7,028 bases of DNA from JBEBSD01 sp040394475. GTDB lineage: Bacteria > Bacteroidota > Bacteroidia > Cytophagales > Spirosomataceae. Below, piece after piece: positions 1 through 6,069 of this stretch. A program made the translations under genes and the position numbers. The notes under the pieces were generated by a model. That model was not told the DNA's origin. It did no database searches and saw only the letters and a program-made list of their open reading frames with translations. Numbering within the stretch: position 1 is the stretch's first letter; the number at the start of each line of letters is the position of its first letter. The stretch lies in assembly GCA_040394475.1 (NCBI GenBank), contig JBEBSD010000139.1, positions 1-7,028 on the forward strand, given 5' to 3'.

Positions 1-156
1 CCTCCGTGTAGCTCCGTGTTACTTTTCCTCCGTGTAGCTCCGTGTTATTTTTCCTCCGTGTAGCTCCGTGTTATTTTTCCTCCGTGCGGCTCCGTGTTAC
101 TTTTCCTCCGTGTAGCTCCGTGTTATTTTTCCTCCGTGCAGCTCCGTGTTATTCTT
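1..156. repeat. Tandem array of six 26-bp units (minisatellite), cut by left edge
   Basis: Six head-to-tail 26-bp units start at 1, 27, 53, 79, 105 and 131. Each unit holds two CTCCGTGT octamers whose starts are 10 bp apart (2 and 12 in unit 1), followed by a T-rich tail. Units 2, 3 and 5 are identical. Units 1 and 4 have ACTTTT instead of ATTTTT as the tail. Unit 4 has GCGG and unit 6 GCAG where the others have GTAG, and unit 6 ends ATTCTT. The first base of the window is the first base of a unit, so the array very probably continues to the left. There are no unique spacers, so it is not CRISPR. The period is not a multiple of three and the minus strand carries in-unit TAA stops, which argues against coding there. 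It lies 39 bp beyond the recG stop codon, so recG transcripts may run into it. Confidence 0.95.
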
Positions 157-195
157 TACCGGTTTTAATCCTGTTAGGGTGGAGCCGAATTCCTG

Positions 196-2295
196 CTACC
201 CGATCCTGCTCCAGTTTACTTCGTTCGTGTTAATGGTACTGACATGCGTCCGTATCGGCTCATTTTCGGGCGCGCTCAAATCCGGGTCGTTGGTTACAAT
301 TTCCAACGCCGATGCACGCGCCACCTCCAGGATGGCGCCGTCTGTTGCGATATTCGCGATCAGTAAATTCAGCGCTCCGCTCTGCTGGGTACCCAGCAAG
401 TCGCCCGGCCCGCGCAGCTCCAGGTCCACTTCGGCGATTTCGAAGCCGTTATTGGTCCGGCACATGGTTTCAATGCGTTTGCGGGTATCCTGCGACAACT
501 TATAGCTGGTCATCAGGATACAATAGGACTGATCGGCGCCCCTTCCCACGCGGCCCCGCAGCTGATGGAGCTGTGCGAGGCCAAACCGTTCGGCATTTTC
601 AATCACCATCACCGATGCATTCGGCACATCCACTCCTACCTCTATTACTGTCGTAGCCACGAGAATCCGGGTTTCATTCCGCTGGAAGCGCCCCATCTCA
701 TATTCTTTGTCCTTTGCCTTCATTTTGCCATGGACAATGCTTAAAGGCACATCCGGAAACGAACGCGAAACGCTCTCATAACCATCCATCAGATCCTTCA
801 TGTCCATTTTCTCTGATTCTTCGATCAACGGGTAAACGATGTAGACCTGTCGCCCCTTTGCTATTTCCTTTCGCAGAAAACCGAATACAGATGTCCGGTG
901 TGAATCGAACCGGTGCACCGTTTGAACCGGCTTCCGGCCCGGAGGCAGCTCGTCGATAACCGATTGATCAAGATCCCCGAAAAAAGTCATCGCCAGGGTC
1001 CTTGGTATAGGGGTGGCGGTCATTACGAGTATATGCGGTTTGACCCGGGGGTTCTTCTCCCACAGGCGTGCGCGTTGGGCGACTCCGAACCGGTGTTGTT
1101 CATCGATCAGGCAAAGCCCCAGGTTTTCAAACTGTACCACCTCTTCCAACAGGGCATGCGTCCCTACCAGGAGCTTCGTCGCCCCCGTCCGGAGCCCCTC
1201 GTGCAACACTTCCCGTTCTTTTTTCCGGGTGGAGCCAGTCAGCAGCCCGATCGTAATCCCCAGCTTGTCTGCCAGTGTTTCGAGGTTCCGGAAATGCTGC
1301 CGGGCCAATACTTCTGTAGGCGCCATCAACGACACCTGGTACCCATTGTCAATCGCCATCAGGCTGGCTATAAAAGCAACCATCGTTTTTCCCGATCCGA
1401 CGTCTCCCTGAAGCAGACGGTTCATTTGCTTCCCCGATTGTACGTCTGCATGAATTTCCCGCAGCACTTTTTTTTGGGCGCCGGTCAGCTCAAAAGGCAA
1501 ATGTTCCCTGTAGAAAACATGCACCAGGTGCGTCTGGCTGAAAACTGCCCCCGGAAACGAACGCTGGACCAGCAGTTTATTTTTGATCAGCCGCAACTGG
1601 TTGTAAAAGAGCTCTTCAAACTTCAGCCGCCGTTGGGCCTGTGCCAGCAGGTACTCGCTCTGGGGAATATGGATATTGACCACCGCATCGCGCTTGGGCA
1701 ACAACCGGTATTGCTGCAGGAGTTTCCCGGGTAACGTCTCGGGAATTTTTGCATATCCCTGATGCAGTAATCCGGCAATCGCTTTAGAAAGCAGGCGGCT
1801 GTCGATGTATCTTTTCCGGAGCTTTTCGGTAAGCGAATACACTGGCTGGAAGCTTCCGGCCGGCGCTGTTCCCGGCACGGCCAACTCGATGTCCGGGTGC
1901 GTGATACTCCAGCGGCCCCCGAAAAGGACCGGTTTTCCGTACACCACGTAGTCTGCCGTCCGCAAAGCCTTCTGATGCCAGGCAATGGCCTGGAACCACA
2001 CCAGCTCCAGCACCCCGCTGCCGTCCGTAAACTTCGCCGTCAATCGTTTTTTAAATCCTTCCCCTTCCACCGCCCAGCTCACGACACGTCCTTTTAGCTG
2101 CGCCGAAGCCATCGTTTCATTGAGCTCGGCAATCCGGCGGAAAACCGTCCGGTCCTCGTAGCGAAACGGATAATGCTGCAATAAATCCCTGTAAGTATGT
2201 ACCCGCAGTTCTTCATTCAACAAGGTTGCCCGCTGACTCCCGATTCCCTGCAGGAAACTGACATTTGTATCAAAAAAATTATTTTTAGGATTCAT
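196..2295 (-). CDS. recG: ATP-dependent DNA helicase RecG
   Basis: This 699-residue protein is close to the length of E. coli RecG, so the gene looks complete. RecG is a cytoplasmic superfamily 2 helicase that remodels stalled replication forks and branch-migrates Holliday junctions. The N-terminal wedge/OB part lies at roughly residues 60-140. The motor shows Walker A GDVGSGKT at 297-304, the RecG-type box DEQHRFG at 398-404, TATP at 426-429 and motif VI QLRGRVGRG at 578-586. The TRG motif, which couples ATP hydrolysis to translocation, is at about 626-640 and reads GTQQSG where the E. coli form has GTRQSG; I believe this is a normal lineage variant. The ATG at 2295 has only an A-rich leader and no Shine-Dalgarno, as is common in Bacteroidota. 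The gene is transcribed away from the hydrolase gene and ends (TAG) 39 bp before the 26-bp array. I see no frameshift or missing motif. Confidence 0.98.
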   Translation of the reverse strand: MNPKNNFFDTNVSFLQGIGSQRATLLNEELRVHTYRDLLQHYPFRYEDRTVFRRIAELNETMASAQLKGRVVSWAVEGEGFKKRLTAKFTDGSGVLELVWFQAIAWHQKALRTADYVVYGKPVLFGGRWSITHPDIELAVPGTAPAGSFQPVYSLTEKLRKRYIDSRLLSKAIAGLLHQGYAKIPETLPGKLLQQYRLLPKRDAVVNIHIPQSEYLLAQAQRRLKFEELFYNQLRLIKNKLLVQRSFPGAVFSQTHLVHVFYREHLPFELTGAQKKVLREIHADVQSGKQMNRLLQGDVGSGKTMVAFIASLMAIDNGYQVSLMAPTEVLARQHFRNLETLADKLGITIGLLTGSTRKKEREVLHEGLRTGATKLLVGTHALLEEVVQFENLGLCLIDEQHRFGVAQRARLWEKNPRVKPHILVMTATPIPRTLAMTFFGDLDQSVIDELPPGRKPVQTVHRFDSHRTSVFGFLRKEIAKGRQVYIVYPLIEESEKMDMKDLMDGYESVSRSFPDVPLSIVHGKMKAKDKEYEMGRFQRNETRILVATTVIEVGVDVPNASVMVIENAERFGLAQLHQLRGRVGRGADQSYCILMTSYKLSQDTRKRIETMCRTNNGFEIAEVDLELRGPGDLLGTQQSGALNLLIANIATDGAILEVARASALEIVTNDPDLSAPENEPIRTHVSTINTNEVNWSRIG

Positions 2296-2419
2296 TTCGG
2301 TTTTTCGCGGAGGCCGGTTCTGGTCACCCCATTTTCCGCTTTTAGGCTATAATAGAAAATTTACAAGATTCTTCGCAATAATTTCACATCGTTTTATAAT
2401 CGTATCCGTAAAAAAAATC

Positions 2420-2441
2420 TAGCTTTGTAACCGCAAATGTA
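2420..2441. promoter_or_regulatory. Face-to-face pair of TAnnTTTG -7 elements in the recG/hydrolase divergent region
   Basis: TAGCTTTG (2420-2427) reads on the plus strand and TACATTTG (complement of 2434-2441) on the minus strand. Both match the Bacteroidota sigma -7 consensus TAnnTTTG exactly. Six bases separate them and they point at each other, so the block reads TAnnTTTG-N6-CAAAnnTA. The plus element would start a hydrolase transcript near 2432 with a leader of about 160 nt. The minus element would start a recG transcript near 2429 with a leader of about 135 nt. The -33 halves are weak: the minus element has a TTTG (complement of 2457-2460) only 15 bp upstream, shorter than usual, and the plus element has no good TTG. 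Promoter function is inferred from the motif. Confidence 0.35.
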
Positions 2442-2504
2442 TTCAAACCAAAGAACCAAAGGTTTAAAATCCGTGTTATTGCCAAAAAAAGCTTGTAAAG
2501 ACGG

Positions 2505-2521
2505 TTATACTAAAAGTATAA
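2505..2521. promoter_or_regulatory. Perfect 17-bp AT-rich dyad, candidate operator
   Basis: TTATACT (2505-2511) and AGTATAA (2515-2521) are perfect inverted repeats around AAA (2512-2514). The site lies in the divergent intergenic region, 68 bp before the hydrolase ATG. Its size and symmetry suit a dimeric repressor, or a weak AT-rich hairpin if transcribed. No regulator gene is adjacent, so the binding protein is unknown. Confidence 0.35.
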
Positions 2522-2523
2522 TT

Positions 2524-2568
2524 ATTCAAAGTCAACGGCAATTTGTTTGAATTCTTATAACAGCTGTT
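2524..2568. promoter_or_regulatory. Further symmetric elements upstream of the hydrolase start
   Basis: ATTCAAA (2524-2530) and TTTGAAT (2546-2552) form a 7-bp inverted repeat with a 15-bp spacer, so their centres are two helical turns apart. A third copy, ATTCAAA, is at 2441-2447. Just downstream, AACAGCTGTT (2559-2568) is a 10-bp palindrome. All lie within the 150 bp before the hydrolase ATG. They may be regulator sites or simply reflect AT-rich composition. Confidence 0.2.
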
Positions 2569-2589
2569 CCGCTAATTAAAGCTTACGCA

Positions 2590-3369
2590 ATGGAATATCA
2601 AATTCACAAAGAAGGTAAATTCAGCTATATTGAAGAAGGTCGTGGAGAAACACTTTTGCTTTTGCACGGACTTTTCGGCGCCCTTAGCAACTGGGAGGGG
2701 GTAGTAGAAGGCTTCCGCCACAGCCACCGGATCATTATCCCTGTCTTACCGATTTATGACCTGCCCATCCGGAAGGCGAGTCTGGGGTCCCTGCTGGAGT
2801 TTCTGGAGGAATTCGTTGCCTTCAAAGGGCTTACCCATCTGACCGTGCTCGGAAATTCCCTTGGCGGGCATGTAGGAATTTTGTACACCCTGAAGCACCC
2901 GGAGAATGTCCGGAAGCTGGTATTGACGGGAAGCTCCGGCCTGTTTGAAAACGGTATGGGCGGATCGTTCCCCAAACGCGGTAACCGCGATTACATCGCC
3001 GAGCGGGTCGCCTACACCTTCTACGATCCGAAGGTCGCAACAGCCGAACTGATTGACGAAGTTTTTGAAGTAACTTCCAGTATTCCCAAATGCATGAGCA
3101 TTGTCGGCATCGCCAAATCGGCCCAACGGCACAACCTTTCCAAGGAATTACACCAAATTACCGTTCCGACCTTGCTGGTCTGGGGGTTGAATGACACGAT
3201 TACTCCCCCGCACGTCGGCCATGAATTCAACCGGCTTATTCCAAATTCAGAATTGTATTTTATCGACAAGTGCTGCCATGCTCCCATGATGGAGCATCCT
3301 GAAAAATTCAATGCTATCCTCTCGGAATGGTTAAGTAAACAACAACAGGCACAGCCGGTTCAGGTGTAA
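2590..3369 (+). CDS. Alpha/beta-fold hydrolase, substrate unknown
   Basis: A 259-residue cytoplasmic protein of the MhpC/esterase-like alpha/beta hydrolase family, with no signal peptide. The oxyanion-hole segment LHGLFG is at 25-30. The nucleophile elbow GNSLGGH spans 88-94 with Ser90 as nucleophile. The acid is probably Asp202 in WGLND, and His230 in CCHAPMMEHP completes the triad. All three catalytic residues are present, so an active esterase, thioesterase or C-C hydrolase is likely, but the sequence does not show which. The cap region (about 115-185) is short. The ATG at 2590 has no Shine-Dalgarno sequence. Upstream is the divergent region shared with recG. Downstream, a hairpin follows the stop codon and 91 bp separate it from the CBS gene, so it may be transcribed alone or only partly read into the next unit. 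Confidence 0.9.
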   Translation: MEYQIHKEGKFSYIEEGRGETLLLLHGLFGALSNWEGVVEGFRHSHRIIIPVLPIYDLPIRKASLGSLLEFLEEFVAFKGLTHLTVLGNSLGGHVGILYTLKHPENVRKLVLTGSSGLFENGMGGSFPKRGNRDYIAERVAYTFYDPKVATAELIDEVFEVTSSIPKCMSIVGIAKSAQRHNLSKELHQITVPTLLVWGLNDTITPPHVGHEFNRLIPNSELYFIDKCCHAPMMEHPEKFNAILSEWLSKQQQAQPVQV

Positions 3370-3370
3370 T

Positions 3371-3389
3371 TTTTGGGGAAAGCCCAAAA
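3371..3389 (+). terminator. Possible terminator or attenuator hairpin after the hydrolase gene
   Basis: TTTTGGG (3371-3377) and CCCAAAA (3383-3389) form a perfect 7-bp stem around a 5-nt GAAAG loop, starting two bases after the TAA stop. The following TTCTTCC is only a weak U tract, so termination may be partial. Confidence 0.4.
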
Positions 3390-3400
3390 GTTCTTCCGCA

Positions 3401-3408
3401 TATATTTG
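3401..3408 (+). promoter_or_regulatory. TAnnTTTG -7 element for the CBS-nadK-epimerase unit
   Basis: TATATTTG matches the Bacteroidota -7 consensus and lies 52 bp before the CBS gene ATG, implying a leader of about 45 nt. The nearest upstream TTTG (3372-3375) is 25 bp away, longer than the usual spacing, and sits inside the hairpin arm. The placement between a hairpin and a new gene supports a promoter, but the -33 part is poor. Confidence 0.4.
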
Positions 3409-3460
3409 ACCATTAGCGGGTTTTTAATTAGTTTTCCATTAATGTAACCGCTCAAAGGCC

Positions 3461-4132
3461 ATGATTGCTTCCCTGTTGATTAACCCGATGCTACCCACCC
3501 TGCGGCCTGCAAATACTGTGGGCGAGGCGTTGGACTGGATGAGCGAAAACCGTTTACCACAATTAGTAGTCGCTGATAATGAGGACTATAAGGGCATTGC
3601 CGAAGAGGAACTCCTGCTGGAAATCCCGGAACCGGATCAACTGCTTTCAGAGGTATTGCTGCAACATTCGGATACCTATGCAACCGAAGACCAGCACCTG
3701 TATGAGCTCATCCGGATTTCCCGGCAGTTTGGCCTGAGAATCATTCCGATACTGGGAGAAGACCGCCTCTTTAAAGGCAGTATTTCCCAGGAAGAATTAC
3801 TCGAACAGTTTGCGGTGTCGCTGGGTGTCCAGGAAAAAGGCGCGATTCTGGTCCTTCAGGTTAATCAGCGCGACTATTCCCTTTCTGAAATCAGCCGGCT
3901 GATCGAATCAGCAGGGGCAAAAATTGTCAGCAGCCAATACGCTATCCATTACGACTACCATACACAGGAAGAGTCTTTACTTACCCTCAAACTCAACCGT
4001 GTCAATATCACATCAGTCCTTGCTACCCTTGAACGTTTTGGATATGTTATCCGGGAAGCGCACGCCAACGATCCGGTTGACAGCATCGATCAAGAACGGC
4101 TGGACCTGCTCCTTCGTTATTTAGCTACCTGA
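3461..4132 (+). CDS. CBS-pair protein with C-terminal ACT-like domain
   Basis: A 223-residue soluble protein. Two CBS repeats cover about residues 8-57 and 63-118; the first begins with the typical INPMLPTLRP pattern. Such Bateman modules usually bind adenine nucleotides. Residues of about 126-200 (from EKGAILVLQV to FGYVI) have the beta-alpha-beta-beta-alpha-beta pattern of an ACT domain, which often binds amino acids. No catalytic domain is visible, so the protein is likely a sensor or regulatory partner. The ATG at 3461 is preceded by AAAGG (3454-3458), a close but plausible ribosome site. Its TGA ends 3 bp before the nadK start, which suggests coupled translation. Pairing of this gene type with NAD kinase is, as I recall, common in Bacteroidota. 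A role in controlling NADP synthesis is inference only. Confidence 0.85.
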   Translation: MIASLLINPMLPTLRPANTVGEALDWMSENRLPQLVVADNEDYKGIAEEELLLEIPEPDQLLSEVLLQHSDTYATEDQHLYELIRISRQFGLRIIPILGEDRLFKGSISQEELLEQFAVSLGVQEKGAILVLQVNQRDYSLSEISRLIESAGAKIVSSQYAIHYDYHTQEESLLTLKLNRVNITSVLATLERFGYVIREAHANDPVDSIDQERLDLLLRYLAT

Positions 4133-4135
4133 TTC

Positions 4136-5014
4136 ATGAAAATTGCCATTCACGGAAAAAGCTTTTCTGAAGCTGCCCGGCCTTTTATACAGGATATGTT
4201 CGAGGAGATGGCCTCCAGAAATATAGAAGTGCTTGTTTCGGCAGATTTCCACGCCTTTCTTCAGGAATCGGGTGTTTCGTATACACCAAAGGGCATTTTC
4301 ACTACCTCACAGGAACTGCTTAATACCCGGCTGATTATGAGCCTCGGGGGAGATGGTACCCTGCTGGAGACCGTCGCCCTGGTAGGGCCCCGGCAAATCC
4401 CGGTCATCGGGGTTAACGTCGGCCGGCTGGGGTTCTTAGCGACGATTGCACCTGAACGGATCCGGGAAATGATCGAGGCTGTGAAAAACGGGAGATACCG
4501 GATCGAAACACGCTCTATCCTGGAAGTCGAGGCATCGAACATGAACTTGTTTGAAGGGATAAATTTTGGTTTGAACGACTTTGCCATTACCAAAACCGAC
4601 TCCTCGTCCATGATTACAGTGCACTCTTACCTGAACGGCGATTTCCTGAATTCCTATTGGGCCGACGGGCTGATTGTTTCCACCCCCACCGGATCTACCG
4701 GGTATTCCCTCAGCTGCGGAGGACCTGTACTAGTACCCGGTTCCAAAAACCTTATCGTCACTCCTGTAAGTCCCCACAACCTGAACGTCCGCCCGATCGT
4801 CTTGGAAGACACTGCCGTGCTCAGCTTCGAAGTACAGAGCCGCAGCAATAATTTCCTGCTGTCGCTCGACTCCCGCTCGCTGATTGTGGATGTTTCGACC
4901 CGGCTGGTCGTGCGCAAGGCCGGTTTCGTCGCCCGGCTGGTCAAAATGCTCGATGACAACTTTTTTAATACCCTGCGGAGTAAATTATCCTGGGGACTCG
5001 ATATGCGTAACTAA
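4136..5014 (+). CDS. nadK: NAD kinase (ATP-NAD kinase)
   Basis: A 292-residue cytoplasmic enzyme of normal family length that phosphorylates NAD+ to NADP+, the only de novo route to NADP(H). The family signature GGDGT is at 71-75, with Asp73 as the expected catalytic acid, followed by NVGRLGFL at 94-101. NDFAI at 147-151 corresponds to the conserved NE/ND element that contacts the NAD adenosine. The DGLIVSTPTGSTGYSLSCGG block starts at 177, and PVSPHNLNVRP is at 210-220. The ATG at 4136 follows the CBS gene stop by 3 bp without a Shine-Dalgarno of its own, so its translation probably depends on the upstream gene. The epimerase gene follows after 29 bp on the same strand, probably in the same transcript. 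All expected motifs are present. Confidence 0.97.
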   Translation: MKIAIHGKSFSEAARPFIQDMFEEMASRNIEVLVSADFHAFLQESGVSYTPKGIFTTSQELLNTRLIMSLGGDGTLLETVALVGPRQIPVIGVNVGRLGFLATIAPERIREMIEAVKNGRYRIETRSILEVEASNMNLFEGINFGLNDFAITKTDSSSMITVHSYLNGDFLNSYWADGLIVSTPTGSTGYSLSCGGPVLVPGSKNLIVTPVSPHNLNVRPIVLEDTAVLSFEVQSRSNNFLLSLDSRSLIVDVSTRLVVRKAGFVARLVKMLDDNFFNTLRSKLSWGLDMRN

Positions 5015-5043
5015 CCCTTCTTTCCGCTTTTGACCTCTTCGGC

Positions 5044-6069
5044 ATGAAACTCTTCCTTCATCGGTTCGACCTACAACTCCGGCATACGTTCACCATTGCT
5101 CATGATTCCAGAGATGTTCAGCCCACCTTGATTGTCGAGCTGAATGCCGACGGTATTTCAGGGTATGGAGAGGCTACTTCCAATACCTATTACGGGGTGA
5201 CTGTCCCTGCGATGGAAGCCGCTTTGCAATCACTCAGGCCCCTGATTGAACGCTATGAATGGGGGTCGCCTGAAGAATTATGGGAACTGACGCTCCCGTA
5301 TCTGCAGAATAACCCCTTCGCCCATTGCGCCCTTGATGAAGCGGCCCATGACTACTATGCCCGACTGCACGGACAGAAGCTCTACGAAAGCTGGGGGCTG
5401 AAAACCGGGAATAACCCCCCAACCAATTATACGATAGGCATTGATACGGTTGAGAAAATGGTTGAAAAACTCCGGGAGTTTCCCTGGCCCCTGTACAAAA
5501 TAAAACTGGGGACGGATCATGACCTGGACATTGTCCGGGAATTGCGCCGCCATACCGATGCCCGCTTCCGGGTGGACGCCAATTGCGCCTGGACCGCGGC
5601 ACAGACCATCGCCTGCAGTGCCGAATTAAAAGAACTGAACGTCGAGTTTATCGAACAGCCATTGCCGGCCTCGGATTCCCGGGGGATGAAACAAGTGTAT
5701 GAGCATTCTGAAATTCCGGTCATTGCCGACGAAAGCTGCATCGGAGAGTCCGACGTGCTCCGGTGCCGGGGATTGTTTCATGGCGTAAACATCAAGCTGA
5801 CCAAATGCGGAGGACTCACCCCGGCAAGGCGCATGATCCGGCAGGCAAAGGCGCTAGGCTTACAAACAATGGTGGGCTGCATGACTGAGAGCAGCGTCGG
5901 GATTTCAGCGATTGCCCACCTGCTTCCGCTGTTGGATTACGTAGATATGGATGGCTCCCTCTTACTCCGTGACGATCCGGCTACCGGCGTTACTTTTGAC
6001 TACGGCACGGTTATATACAGTGCGGAAAACGGAACCGGCGCCCGCCTCAAAAACTATAGCTCAACGTAA
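5044..6069 (+). CDS. Dipeptide epimerase (enolase superfamily, L-Ala-D/L-Glu epimerase-like)
   Basis: A 341-residue cytoplasmic Mg2+-dependent enzyme of the muconate-lactonizing subgroup. The first acid/base pair is Lys152/Lys154 in YKIKLG. The metal ligands are Asp178 (RVDAN), Glu204 (FIEQP) and Asp229 (IADES). The opposite acid/base is Lys251 in NIKLTKCGG. GCMTESSVGISA starts at 278, and the D-x-D pair Asp301/Asp303 (DMDG) is the mark of dipeptide epimerases, where it binds the substrate ammonium group. The usual role is to convert L-Ala-D-Glu from murein to L-Ala-L-Glu for reuse. Characterised relatives, including one from Cytophaga, differ in dipeptide preference, so the exact substrate is open. 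The gene starts 29 bp after nadK with no Shine-Dalgarno, probably in its operon. Its last 23 bp overlap the convergent barrel-protein gene. Confidence 0.92.
   Translation: MKLFLHRFDLQLRHTFTIAHDSRDVQPTLIVELNADGISGYGEATSNTYYGVTVPAMEAALQSLRPLIERYEWGSPEELWELTLPYLQNNPFAHCALDEAAHDYYARLHGQKLYESWGLKTGNNPPTNYTIGIDTVEKMVEKLREFPWPLYKIKLGTDHDLDIVRELRRHTDARFRVDANCAWTAAQTIACSAELKELNVEFIEQPLPASDSRGMKQVYEHSEIPVIADESCIGESDVLRCRGLFHGVNIKLTKCGGLTPARRMIRQAKALGLQTMVGCMTESSVGISAIAHLLPLLDYVDMDGSLLLRDDPATGVTFDYGTVIYSAENGTGARLKNYSST

Noticed and set aside
1..156. CRISPR array
   Set aside because: Units are directly adjacent and nearly identical, with no variable spacers and no cas genes in the window.
42..233. Plus-strand open frame of 63 codons inside the 26-bp array
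   Set aside because: It consists of repeat-derived residues followed by sequence antisense to the end of recG; there is no domain and no start signal.
913..1734. 273-codon open frame antisense to recG
   Set aside because: It lies entirely within a well-supported recG, has low-complexity shadow composition and no recognisable motif.
196..2295. TRG motif change GTQQSG as a defect in RecG
   Set aside because: All other helicase motifs are intact and I regard the Arg-to-Gln difference as a lineage variant, so there is no ground to call it broken.
2395..2400. TATAAT resembling a sigma70 -10 box
   Set aside because: Bacteroidota primary sigma factors use TAnnTTTG rather than TATAAT, and the region is AT-rich enough to give this hexamer by chance.
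4261..4611. Minus-strand open frame inside nadK
   Set aside because: It is the complement of conserved nadK codons, with no motif or start signal.
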